NCBI GenBank assembly: GCA_964511385.1
Contig: CAZEFE010000001.1
Coordinates: 372,001-436,000 of the forward strand
Direction: 5' to 3'
From: CAILHX01 sp964511385
Lineage (GTDB): Bacteria > Pseudomonadota > Gammaproteobacteria > Burkholderiales > Methylophilaceae
Length of the DNA: 64,000 nucleotides
A program made the position numbers and the translations under genes. The stretch's first letter is position 1. Each line of letters starts with the position of its first letter. Of the stretch, positions 54,610-63,357 are shown piece by piece. Below the pieces are notes generated by a model. That model was not told the DNA's origin and did not search any database. It saw nothing but the letters and a program-made list of their open reading frames with translations.

Positions 54610-55682
54610 AAAAATGTCTATTTGTCATGCTGCTGTTACCGTTGGCCGCGTATGCCGGCAACAACATCGCATTCACCCCGAAACAGATACAGGATCTTGG
54701 CATCAAGGTCGCCGCATTGTCGCAGGCGGACGCTGCCGCCAGCAGCCGGCTTCCCGGTGAAATCACGGTGCCGATAGGGCAGGAGCGTGTGGTGAGCGCT
54801 CCGCAAAGCGGCCTGATCGACGCACTCTACGTGGCGGCGGGGCAGCAGGTGAAGCGCGGCCAGGCACTGGCGCACCTCAGCAGCGCCGACCTGGTGACGT
54901 TGCAGCGCGATTACCTGCAAGGCCGCACGCAGCAGAAGCTGGCAAACAACATGCTGGAGCGCGACCGCGAACTGTACCGCGAAGGCATTATCGCCGAGCG
55001 TCGCCTGCTGACCACCCAAAGCACCCATGAGGAACTGAGCGTCAACCTGGAGCAGCGCCGCCAGGCATTGAAGCTGGCCGGATTGGGCGAGGGCTCGCTC
55101 CAGCGCCTGGAGAGCAAGGGTGAAATGGCTAGCGGACTGACCATCAGTGCGCCCATGGACGGCGTGGTGCTGGAGCAGTTGGCCGCTACCGGCCAGCGCG
55201 TGGACATGAGCGCGCCGCTTTATCGCATCGCGCGGTTGAAGCCGCTGTGGCTGGAAATCCACGCGCCGCTGGATGTGTTGTCTTACGCCAGGGAAGGCAT
55301 GGGCGTGAATATTCCCCAGTACCAGGCCAGCGGCAAAATCATCACCATCATCCGCAACGTCAACCGCGAAGACCAGACCGTGCACCTGCGCGCGGAAATC
55401 AGCAAAGGTGTGGAAAAACTATCCCCCGGCCAGTTTGTGGAAGCGGAAATCATCGCCGACAAGGTGGCGCGCCAGTTTGCCGTGCCGAAGTCCGCCGTGG
55501 TGCGCAACGACGGCAAAACCTGGCTGTTTGTGCAGACACCCAAGGGCTTTACCGCACTGCCGGTCACCCTGATCAACGAGCAACCGGAACGCGCCATCAT
55601 CACCGGCAATTTCTCCGGAACCGAAAAAGTGGCGGTGAGCGGCACGGTGGCAATCAAGGCGGCCTGGAGCGGCGGTGAGTAA
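54606..55682 (+). CDS. czcB: RND efflux periplasmic adaptor (CzcB/CusB type)
   Basis: A 358-residue membrane-fusion protein. Signal peptide (LLPLAAYAGN), lipoyl half-motifs around GLIDALYVAAGQQVKRGQAL (~70) and ISAPMDGVVLEQLAATGQRV (~180), a helical hairpin between, and a beta-barrel region with LSPGQFVEAEI. It begins at TTG 54606 (TTGA overlap with the previous stop) with GGAG upstream. No Met-rich copper motif or His-rich N-terminus is seen, so the metal is not evident. Confidence 0.85.
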   Translation: MKKCLFVMLLLPLAAYAGNNIAFTPKQIQDLGIKVAALSQADAAASSRLPGEITVPIGQERVVSAPQSGLIDALYVAAGQQVKRGQALAHLSSADLVTLQRDYLQGRTQQKLANNMLERDRELYREGIIAERRLLTTQSTHEELSVNLEQRRQALKLAGLGEGSLQRLESKGEMASGLTISAPMDGVVLEQLAATGQRVDMSAPLYRIARLKPLWLEIHAPLDVLSYAREGMGVNIPQYQASGKIITIIRNVNREDQTVHLRAEISKGVEKLSPGQFVEAEIIADKVARQFAVPKSAVVRNDGKTWLFVQTPKGFTALPVTLINEQPERAIITGNFSGTEKVAVSGTVAIKAAWSGGE

Positions 55683-55727
55683 CCGGTCCCCGCACGATAT
55701 TTTCTTTTTCAATAAAAGGCTTACGCC

Positions 55728-58700
55728 ATGCTTGCCAGACTGATCCAATTTGCCCTGACCCAGCGACTGCTGGTGCTGGTGCTGACCGCGCTGCTGATCG
55801 GCGCCGGCGGTTATGCGTTCCGCGAACTGCCGATCGACGCCTTCCCCGATGTGTCCACCACCCAGGTCAAGATCATCATCAAGGCGGCGGGCATGACGCC
55901 GGAAGAAGTGGAATCGCGCATCACCGCGCCGATCGAGGTGGAAATGCTGGGCATCCCCAAGCAGACCATGCTGCGTTCGGTGGCCAAGTACGCGCTGACC
56001 GACATTACCGTGGATTTTGCCGACGGCACCGACATCTACTGGGCGCGCCAGCAGGTGGCGGAGCGCCTCAACGCCATCTGGAGCAGCCTGCCGCCCGATG
56101 TCAGCGGCGGTATTGCGCCGATGACCACGCCGCTGGGCGAGATGTTCATGTTCACGGTGGAAGGCGAAAGCCTCAGCCTGGAAGAACGCCGCAGCCTGTT
56201 GGATTGGGTGATCCGCCCCGCGTTGCGCACGGTGCCGGGGGTGGCGGATGTGAATTCGCTGGGTGGGCTGGTGCGCAGTTTCGAAGTGGTGCCGGACAAC
56301 GCCCGATTGTATGCCCGCGGCGTGACGCTGGAGCAGTTGCAGCAGGCGCTGGAACTCAATAACCGCAACGATGGCGCCGGGCGCCTGGGCGACGGCGAGG
56401 AATCGCTGTTGGTGCGCGCCGAAGGCCGCTTCAAGACGTTGGACGACGTGCGCAACAGCGTGGTGCGCAGCGAAAAAGGCATGCCGGTGCGGGTGGGCGA
56501 TGTGGCGCAGGTGCGCATGGGCGCCTTGACGCGCTATGGCGCGGTGACCCGGAACGGCCGCAACGAGGCGGTGGAAGGCCTGGTGCTGGGCTTGCGCGGC
56601 GCCAACGCGCAGCAGGTGGTGAAGGGCGTCCGCGACAAGCTGCAGGAGATTCAGCCGGCGTTGCCCAAGAGCGTCAGCGTGGAGGTGTTCTACGACCGCG
56701 GCAGCCTGGTGGAACGCGCCGTCAGCACGGTTTCCCATGCCTTGTTTGAAGCCATTGCACTGGTGGTGATTCTGCTGGTGCTGTTCCTAGGCAATTTCCG
56801 CGCGGCGCTGACCGTGGCGCTGGCACTGCCGCTGGCGGCGCTGGTGACGTTCATCCTGATGGAAAAGTTCGGCATGTCGGCCAACCTGATGAGCCTGGGC
56901 GGGCTGTCGATTGCTATTGGTATGTTGGTGGACGCGGCCGTGGTGGTGGTGGAGAACATTATTTCGCACCTGGCGCACGCCGGTGAAAACAGCAAGCTGC
57001 CGCGCCTGCACCTGATTTACCGCGCGGTGAGGGAGGTCAGCGTGCCGGTGACGGCGGGCATCCTGATTATTGTCACCGTATTCCTGCCGCTGCTGACCTT
57101 GCAAGGGCTGGAGGGCAAGCTGTTCAGCCCGGTGGCGCTGACTATCGTATTCGCCTTGTCCGGCTCATTGATCCTGTCGCTGACGGTTATCCCGGTGTTG
57201 GCGTCTTTCCTGCTGGGCAAGGTCAGCCACGAAGAGCCGTGGGTGGTGAAACAGGCGCTGAAATGGTACGAGCCGGTGCTGCGCTGGGGGCTGGGCAATC
57301 CGCGCAGCGTGGTAATCGGCGCGGTGGTGACGTTGCTGGCGACGGGGGTCGTTTACCTGCAGATCGGCAAGACCTTCATGCCGGTGATGGATGAAGGCGA
57401 CATCATCATGCAGGTGGAGAAACTGCCGTCCGTCAATCTGGATAAAAGCGCCGAACTGGACATGTTGATCCAGCAGAACGTGCTGGCCAAGGTGCCCGAA
57501 GTGAAGGGCGTGGTGTCGCGCCTGGGTTCGGATGAACTGGGCCTGGACCCGATGGGGCTGAACCAGACCGACAACTTCCTGGTGCTCAAACCGCGTACGG
57601 AATGGCGTTCCCCGGATAAGTCGGTGCTTACCGATGAACTGCGCAAGGTGCTGGAAGGCATGCCCGGCATGGCCTACGCCTTCACCCAGCCGATCGAGAT
57701 GCGCGTCAACGAAATGATCCTCGGTGTGCGCGGCGACCTGGCGGTGAAGATTTTCGGCAGCGACTTGAACAAGTTGGATGACATTGCGCAGCAGACCGTG
57801 AAAACGCTTAAATCCATCCAGGGCGCGGAAGATGTGTATACCCCGCAGAACAGCGGCGTGCAGTATTTGCGCATCGCCATAGACCGGCTGGCGGCGGGGC
57901 GCTTGGGCTTCGATATTGCGCAGGTGGAATCCGCCCTGCGCACCCAGCTGGAAGGCCGGCAGATCGGCATCGTGCAGGAAGGCCAGCGCCGCACGCCGCT
58001 GATTATGCGCGGTGCGGAAGAGCTGCGTGTTTCCCCGGCTGATTTTGCCAACCTGATGCTGACGCTGCCCAACGGCAGCAACGTGCCGCTGTCCACCGTT
58101 GCCAGGCTGGAGCGCGTGGAAGGTCCGGTGAAGGTGGATCGGGAAAAGGGCGCGCGCATGGTGGTGGTGGTCGCCAACGTGCGTGGCCGCGACTTGGTGG
58201 GGTTTGTGGGTGAAGCGCAGCAAAAGGTATCGCAGAACATCAAGCTGCCGGAAGGTTACAGCATGCAGTGGGGCGGCCAGTTCGAGAACCAGCAGCGCGC
58301 CGCGGCGCGGCTGGCGGTGGTGGTGCCGATCGCCATCGGCCTGATTTTCCTGCTGCTGTTTGCCACCTTTCGCTCGGTCAGGCAATCGGTGCTGATCCTC
58401 TCCAACATCCCGTTCGCCATGATCGGCGGCGTGTTTGCGCTGTGGATTTCCGGCGAATACCTGTCGGTGCCGGCTTCGGTGGGTTTCATCGCGCTGTTGG
58501 GGATCGCCGTGCTCAACGGGGTGGTGATGGTGTCGTATTTCAACCAGTTGCTGGCGCACGGCATGGCGGTGGCGGATGTGGTGGTGGAAGGCGCCAAGCG
58601 CCGGTTAAGGCCAGTGTTGATGACCGCCAATATCGCCGCTTTCGGCCTGCTGCCGCTGCTGTTTGCCACCGGGCCGGGTTCGGAGATCCAGCGTCCGCTG

Positions 58701-58796
58701 GCCATCGTGGTGATCGGCGGGCTGGTCAGCGCCACCAGCCTGACCTTGTTGCTGCTGCCCATCCTGTACCGCCGGTTCGGCGTGGAACCTCGCTAG
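55728..58796 (+). CDS. czcA: Heavy-metal RND efflux permease (CzcA/CusA type)
   Basis: A 1022-residue inner membrane proton/cation antiporter with 12 predicted helices and two large periplasmic loops. HME-RND hallmarks: ELPIDAFPDVSTTQVKI at the N-terminus, and MLVDAAVVVVENI in helix 4 with the proton-relay Asp. Glu residues in the same helix fit divalent cation pumps better than multidrug AcrB types. Which metal is exported (Co/Zn/Cd/Ni versus Cu/Ag) cannot be fixed. 45 bases behind czcB and followed by a DUF3240 gene. Confidence 0.9.
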   Translation: MLARLIQFALTQRLLVLVLTALLIGAGGYAFRELPIDAFPDVSTTQVKIIIKAAGMTPEEVESRITAPIEVEMLGIPKQTMLRSVAKYALTDITVDFADGTDIYWARQQVAERLNAIWSSLPPDVSGGIAPMTTPLGEMFMFTVEGESLSLEERRSLLDWVIRPALRTVPGVADVNSLGGLVRSFEVVPDNARLYARGVTLEQLQQALELNNRNDGAGRLGDGEESLLVRAEGRFKTLDDVRNSVVRSEKGMPVRVGDVAQVRMGALTRYGAVTRNGRNEAVEGLVLGLRGANAQQVVKGVRDKLQEIQPALPKSVSVEVFYDRGSLVERAVSTVSHALFEAIALVVILLVLFLGNFRAALTVALALPLAALVTFILMEKFGMSANLMSLGGLSIAIGMLVDAAVVVVENIISHLAHAGENSKLPRLHLIYRAVREVSVPVTAGILIIVTVFLPLLTLQGLEGKLFSPVALTIVFALSGSLILSLTVIPVLASFLLGKVSHEEPWVVKQALKWYEPVLRWGLGNPRSVVIGAVVTLLATGVVYLQIGKTFMPVMDEGDIIMQVEKLPSVNLDKSAELDMLIQQNVLAKVPEVKGVVSRLGSDELGLDPMGLNQTDNFLVLKPRTEWRSPDKSVLTDELRKVLEGMPGMAYAFTQPIEMRVNEMILGVRGDLAVKIFGSDLNKLDDIAQQTVKTLKSIQGAEDVYTPQNSGVQYLRIAIDRLAAGRLGFDIAQVESALRTQLEGRQIGIVQEGQRRTPLIMRGAEELRVSPADFANLMLTLPNGSNVPLSTVARLERVEGPVKVDREKGARMVVVVANVRGRDLVGFVGEAQQKVSQNIKLPEGYSMQWGGQFENQQRAAARLAVVVPIAIGLIFLLLFATFRSVRQSVLILSNIPFAMIGGVFALWISGEYLSVPASVGFIALLGIAVLNGVVMVSYFNQLLAHGMAVADVVVEGAKRRLRPVLMTANIAAFGLLPLLFATGPGSEIQRPLAIVVIGGLVSATSLTLLLLPILYRRFGVEPR

Positions 58797-58804
58797 GAAC
58801 AATC

Positions 58805-59104
58805 ATGGAAAAGTGTTTACTGATGATTTATGTTGCCCCGGCACTGGAAGAAACGCTGGTGGACTGGTTGCTGGAGAACGAGGCGATTTCCGGTTTCAGC
58901 ACGGTGGAGTCGTTCGGCCACGGTCAGCGCTTGTCGGGCATGAGCCTGCTGGAGCAAGTCACCGGACGCCAGCGCCGGGTGCAGTTTTCCATCGAAACTT
59001 CGCGCGAGGTGGCGTTACAACTACTGGAGCGCGTGCAGGAGAAATTCAGCGGCACCGGGCTGCACTACATGTTGGTGCCGCTGCTGACATCGGGACAGGT
59101 TTGA
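58805..59104 (+). CDS. DUF3240 family protein, efflux-associated
   Basis: A 99-residue soluble ferredoxin-like-fold protein (LLMIYVAPALEETLVDWLLENEAISGFSTV). Members of this family commonly lie directly after czcA and resemble P-II/CutA-type small regulators; function unknown. It starts 8 bases after the czcA stop and is the last gene of the operon. Confidence 0.85.
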   Translation: MEKCLLMIYVAPALEETLVDWLLENEAISGFSTVESFGHGQRLSGMSLLEQVTGRQRRVQFSIETSREVALQLLERVQEKFSGTGLHYMLVPLLTSGQV

Positions 59105-59138
59105 ACTGACCCGCCTGCCGGTTTGTAGCGCGAAAGGT

Positions 59139-60038
59139 TTATAGCGCAAAAATCAGCGCGATGACCGCCACAATCAGCACCACCTTGGTGATCTTGTAGA
59201 CAGTGCGGTTCCAGCGTTTCAGCCGCCGGCGATACTGGCCGGCCAGCCATACGTACTGGAACAGCTTGTTGATGATGCCGGTTTGATCGTTGCCCGTATT
59301 GGGCGAACTGGCGGCGGTGATGAGGGTGTTGCCGATGAAGCGGACAACGGCTTGCGCCCAGCGGTAGCGCATCGGGCGCTCGACGTCGCAGAACAGGATG
59401 ATACGGTCGGTGTTGGTCTTGTTGTGCGCTTCGTGGATGAAGGTTTCATCGAAGAACACGGGCTGCCCGTCGCGCCAACTGAAGCGCTGGCCGTCTACCT
59501 CGATGTAGCAGGCGTCGTCGTTGGGGGTGGACAGGCCGATGTGGTAGCGGATGGAGCCGGCGTAAGGGTCGCGATGCGGGTTCAGGGTGGCGCCGGGCGG
59601 GAGTTCGGCGAACATGGCGGCTTTGACCGAGGGAATACTTTGCAGCAGCGCAACGGTTTTGGGGCACAGCGTAGCGGCCGATGGGTGGCTGGCGTTGTAC
59701 CACTTGAGGTAAAAGCGTTTCCAGCCGGTCTTGAAAAACGAATTGAAGCCGGCGTCGTTGTTTTTCTGGGCGGCCTGGATCTGTTGCTGGTCGCGCAGGT
59801 GTAGCGCCTCTTCACGGATAACCTGCCAGTTGTTGGTCAGCGTGGCCAGTTCCGGAAAGGTGTCGACCGGCAGGTAAGGCGTGGCTGGCACTTTGGAAAA
59901 GAGGTAAATGAAGGTGTTGATCGGCGCCATCAGCGCCGAGTGGTCGATGAGCTGACGCCAGAAGCTGAAGCGAACCTTGCCGCGAAAATGTACATAAGTG
60001 ACGGTGGCGATAAAAATGAGCAGGATGGTCCACTTCAT
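59139..60038 (-). CDS. lpxO: LpxO-like aspartyl/asparaginyl beta-hydroxylase
   Basis: A 299-residue protein with an N-terminal membrane helix (WTILLIFIATVTYVHF), a 2-oxoglutarate/Fe(II) oxygenase core (~80-230) and a C-terminal helix (KVVLIVAVIALIFAL). Iron-ligand candidates are the His of LNPHRDPYAGSIRYHIGL and of FDETFIHEAHN; the 2-oxoglutarate Arg is in RIILFCDVERP. LpxO adds a 2-hydroxyl to a lipid A acyl chain. Membrane anchoring at both ends fits that function over peptide hydroxylation, but the substrate is inferred. Confidence 0.8.
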   Translation of the reverse strand: MKWTILLIFIATVTYVHFRGKVRFSFWRQLIDHSALMAPINTFIYLFSKVPATPYLPVDTFPELATLTNNWQVIREEALHLRDQQQIQAAQKNNDAGFNSFFKTGWKRFYLKWYNASHPSAATLCPKTVALLQSIPSVKAAMFAELPPGATLNPHRDPYAGSIRYHIGLSTPNDDACYIEVDGQRFSWRDGQPVFFDETFIHEAHNKTNTDRIILFCDVERPMRYRWAQAVVRFIGNTLITAASSPNTGNDQTGIINKLFQYVWLAGQYRRRLKRWNRTVYKITKVVLIVAVIALIFAL

Positions 60039-60184
60039 GGGGTTAATTCCTTAAACGAAGCATGGGTGTCAAAAAAGCCATTTTCGTATAATGCACGCAG
60101 ATTGTGTAGAATTTTCGCGGTTGTCGTTGCGACAAAATAAGGCCTTTCTGCTAACATCAAGGCGTTGTAATCGCTGAATTATAG

Positions 60185-60532
<348 letters not shown>

Positions 60533-60558
60533 CGCTCAAGTAACGGCTGGACCGTTCA

Positions 60559-60900
60559 ATGACAGTTGTATTAAAGGCGGCCGGCCTGTTGGTCCTCTCG
60601 AATGTTTTCATGACATTCGCCTGGTATGCCCACCTGAAAAACCTCAATGACAAGCCCTGGTGGCTGGCGGCCTTCGCCAGCTGGGGCATCGCCCTGTTCG
60701 AGTACCTGCTGCAAGTTCCGGCTAACCGTATCGGGTTTACCGCGTTAAGCCTGGCGCAGCTGAAAATCATGCAGGAAATCATCACGCTGTCGGTGTTCAT
60801 CCCGTTTGCGCTGTTTTACATGCATGAGCCGCTGAAACTGGATTACCTGTGGGCCGGCTTGTGCCTTCTCGGCGCGGCTTATTTTATTTTCCGGAATTAA
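60559..60900 (+). CDS. DMT-superfamily small membrane protein (DUF486)
   Basis: A 113-residue protein with four hydrophobic helices: AGLLVLSNVFMTFAWYAHL, LAAFASWGIALFEYLLQVP, then EIITLSVFIPFALFYM and YLWAGLCLLGAAYFIF. The DUF486 text LNDKPWWLAAFASWGIALFEY is diagnostic. Function unknown. It begins 26 bases after glnB, likely on the same transcript, and converges on feoB. Confidence 0.88.
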   Translation: MTVVLKAAGLLVLSNVFMTFAWYAHLKNLNDKPWWLAAFASWGIALFEYLLQVPANRIGFTALSLAQLKIMQEIITLSVFIPFALFYMHEPLKLDYLWAGLCLLGAAYFIFRN

Positions 60901-60909
60901 CCCGGGGTT

Positions 60910-62697
60910 CTAGAAGCCCAGCGCGCGTGCAGACTGGTAAAAAACCAGGCTGACAACCCAGGCCAGCGCCAGCGACCAGCCGACCGATAGCCACATGAAG
61001 CCTAAGCTTTTGGATTCGCTGCGCAAGGTGGCGATGGTGGACAGGCACGGCGTGTAGATCAGGGTGAACATCATGAAGCTCATGCCCTGCACCCAGTCGA
61101 TTTTCTGTGCCATCAATCCCATCAGCGCGGAACCTTCCAACCCGTAAATGACGGCCAGGGAGCCGATCACGATTTCCTTGGCGACAAAGCCGAAAATCAG
61201 CGCCACGGCCAGCTGCGAATCGATGCCGATCGGCGCCAGTACCGGCGACATGGCGCTGCCGATCATGCCGGCCAGGGTGTAGGCGCTGGCGGGAGGCACG
61301 TCCGACGGGAAATGTGTCAGCGCCCAGACCAGCACCACGCCGATCACGATGAATTTGCTGGCGCGGCGCAGGAAATGCCCGACTTCATGCAGGCCACGCA
61401 GGTAAATCTGCCGCCAGGTGGGGAAACGGTAGGGCGGCAGCTCCAGGATGAACGGTTCGCTGCTGGGCAACTGGCCCTTGAATAACAGGGCGGTGAGGAA
61501 GGCGGCGACAAAGCTCAGCAGGTACAGGCTGAACAGCACGGCAGGTGCGGCTTGCGGGCTGAACAGTGCGGTGGTCATGAATACGAACACCTGCAACCGT
61601 GCCGAGCACAGCGACAGCGGGATGATCAGCATGGTGAGCAGGCGCAGGGCTCGGGAGCGCATCACGCGCGTGCCCATCAGTGCCGGCACGTTGCAGCCGA
61701 ACCCCATCAGCAGCATGACAAAGCCGCGGCCATCCATCCCCAGTCGAGCCATGAAGGCGTCCATCAGGAACGCGGCGCGCGACAAATAGCCGCTGTCCTC
61801 CACCATCGCCATCACCAGGAAAAACAGGATGATCACCGGCACGAATGCAGCGACGGTACCAACGCCGTTGTACACGCCATCCAGCAGCAGCCCTGAAAGC
61901 CAGGGCGGGGCGCCGCTTAACAAGGGTTCCACCAGGCCGCCCCGGACAAAACCCAGCAGCCAGGCCACGGCGTCCTGCAGCGGTTTCCCCAGGGTGAAAA
62001 TGAACTGGAACAGCAGGTACATCACGGCGAAAAACAGCGGCAGCCCCAGCCACGGGTGCAATACCAGGCGGTCGATTTTTTCGGTGAGCTGGTCGGAAAC
62101 CTGCGCCGGGACATCCACCGCGGCAGCCAAGATGCTCTCCATTTCCGATTCCAGGCTGTCGTCGGTAGTAAGCTTCTGGCGCAACTCTGTCAGCGGTAAC
62201 GGCTGGCTGTGCTGCAACTGCTGACTGATAGCGGCGATGGCTTCGGGACAGCCGGTGCCGTATTTGGCGCTGATTGGCAGTACCGGCATCTGCAACTGGT
62301 GCGCCAGGGTGGCGGTATCCACGCGCACGCCCATCAGCTTGGCTTCGTCCGCCATGTTGAGCAGCAGCACCGCGGGCAGGCCCAGCGCCTTGATCTGTAG
62401 CGCCAGCGACAGCTGCCGTTCGATCTGGGTGGTGTTGAGGATGATCAGCACCAGGTCAACCGGGTTGTTTTCAATGAAATGGCGTACCACCATTTCGTCT
62501 TCGGAAAAACCGTGGAAATCGTAGATGCCCGGCAGGTCGATCAGTTCGGTGATGCCGCCGCCGAGCAGTATTTTTGCGCCCAGCAGGTCGACGGTGATGC
62601 CAGGCCAGTTGCCGACCCTGGCGGACGAGCCGGTGATGCGGTTGAAAAAGGTGGATTTACCGGTGTTGGGCATGCCCAACAGCGCGATTTTTTTCAT
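60910..62697 (-). CDS. feoB: Ferrous iron transport protein B
   Basis: A 595-residue iron transporter: N-terminal GTPase with G1 GMPNTGKST, G2 ITVDLLG, G3 DLPG and G4 NMADE (~115), then a short spacer domain and about ten membrane helices with two Gate motifs (GCNVPALMGTRVM; LYTPCLSTIATLRSE). It is shorter than E. coli FeoB (773) but typical of betaproteobacteria. No feoC is present. Coupled to feoA by an ATGA overlap. Confidence 0.95.
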   Translation of the reverse strand: MKKIALLGMPNTGKSTFFNRITGSSARVGNWPGITVDLLGAKILLGGGITELIDLPGIYDFHGFSEDEMVVRHFIENNPVDLVLIILNTTQIERQLSLALQIKALGLPAVLLLNMADEAKLMGVRVDTATLAHQLQMPVLPISAKYGTGCPEAIAAISQQLQHSQPLPLTELRQKLTTDDSLESEMESILAAAVDVPAQVSDQLTEKIDRLVLHPWLGLPLFFAVMYLLFQFIFTLGKPLQDAVAWLLGFVRGGLVEPLLSGAPPWLSGLLLDGVYNGVGTVAAFVPVIILFFLVMAMVEDSGYLSRAAFLMDAFMARLGMDGRGFVMLLMGFGCNVPALMGTRVMRSRALRLLTMLIIPLSLCSARLQVFVFMTTALFSPQAAPAVLFSLYLLSFVAAFLTALLFKGQLPSSEPFILELPPYRFPTWRQIYLRGLHEVGHFLRRASKFIVIGVVLVWALTHFPSDVPPASAYTLAGMIGSAMSPVLAPIGIDSQLAVALIFGFVAKEIVIGSLAVIYGLEGSALMGLMAQKIDWVQGMSFMMFTLIYTPCLSTIATLRSESKSLGFMWLSVGWSLALAWVVSLVFYQSARALGF

Positions 62698-62927
62698 TGG
62701 ATGATAATGCCGATGTGGCGCGCTTCGCTGGGGCGCATCATGATGTCGGTCATGCCGATGCGGATCTGCAGCGGGCCGGAAAAACGGGATTGGCGGATGA
62801 CCCTGATGTTTTTGCCGACGCGGAAGCCCAGTGCCTGCAAACGATGGTGCAGGAGTTCATCGGCGTGGATGGCGCTGATGATGGCGTTTTGGCCGGGTTT
62901 CAATGCAGCGAGGCTGTTGGCAGGCAT
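62694..62927 (-). CDS. feoA: Ferrous iron transport protein A
   Basis: A 77-residue SH3-like protein (MPANSLAALKPGQNAIISAI; QALGFRVGKNIRVI) that supports FeoB. ATG 62927 is chosen since GGAAG lies 7 bases upstream; an in-frame TTG at 62939 lies inside the Fur-like box. First gene of feoAB. Confidence 0.93.
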   Translation of the reverse strand: MPANSLAALKPGQNAIISAIHADELLHHRLQALGFRVGKNIRVIRQSRFSGPLQIRIGMTDIMMRPSEARHIGIIIQ

Positions 62928-62938
62928 GATTGCTTCCA

Positions 62939-62957
62939 AATGAGAAACGTTCTCATT
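62939..62957. promoter_or_regulatory. Fur-like box in front of feoAB
   Basis: AATGAGAA-ACG-TTCTCATT, a perfect 8-base inverted repeat. Against the 7-1-7 Fur pattern TGANAAT-N-ATTNTCA it matches except for one base in each half. It ends 11 bases before the feoA start, so bound Fur would block transcription or its early elongation. Confidence 0.65.
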
Positions 62958-62983
62958 GTTGCAGATGCTAAGCTGGAATGCAA

Positions 62984-63178
62984 TTATTTCGCTTCGTCGA
63001 TCCAGGCTTGCTGGATTGCTTCCAGCACCTTTTCCCCGCCGCGGTGATGGTCGTCGTCAAACCCCGGCAGCGAGATCACCTTGTTGTGCAGTTCGACAAA
63101 ATTGATGGTCAAGGGATCGGTGTCGGGGAACCGGTCATAAAGTTCTTCGGCGATGCGCTGAACGTCAGTCCATTTCAT
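62984..63178 (-). CDS. iscX: IscX, iron-sulfur cluster assembly accessory protein
   Basis: A 64-residue acidic protein (MKWTDVQRIAEELYDRFPDTDP; then HNKVISLPGFDDD) identical in plan to E. coli IscX/YfhJ, which binds IscS and iron. GAGGG lies 8 bases upstream of ATG 63178. It is not with hscBA-fdx here but next to feoAB, a fitting iron context; a transcript could continue into feoAB past the Fur-like box. The 179 bases upstream show no other gene. Confidence 0.92.
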   Translation of the reverse strand: MKWTDVQRIAEELYDRFPDTDPLTINFVELHNKVISLPGFDDDHHRGGEKVLEAIQQAWIDEAK

Positions 63179-63357
63179 GGTGTTGCCCTCTTTCAATGCA
63201 GTTGATGAACCTCTGATGTTGCAATAGGTGCCCACGGAGTGTTCGACAATTATAGCGCTGTAGGGCAGCAACCAGAGTTGGCGGCGTTCGCCGATCTATG
63301 GCTAAATGGTTCACTGCGTCAAAGAGCCGGGGGTGTTAACCAGCCCGGGATTTACCT

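Noticed and set aside
57165..58559. Long open frame antisense to the czcA-type permease (464 codons)
   Set aside because: High third-position GC of the real gene creates open antisense frames; the translation is His/Gln/Arg-rich with no domain, and czcA is unmistakable.
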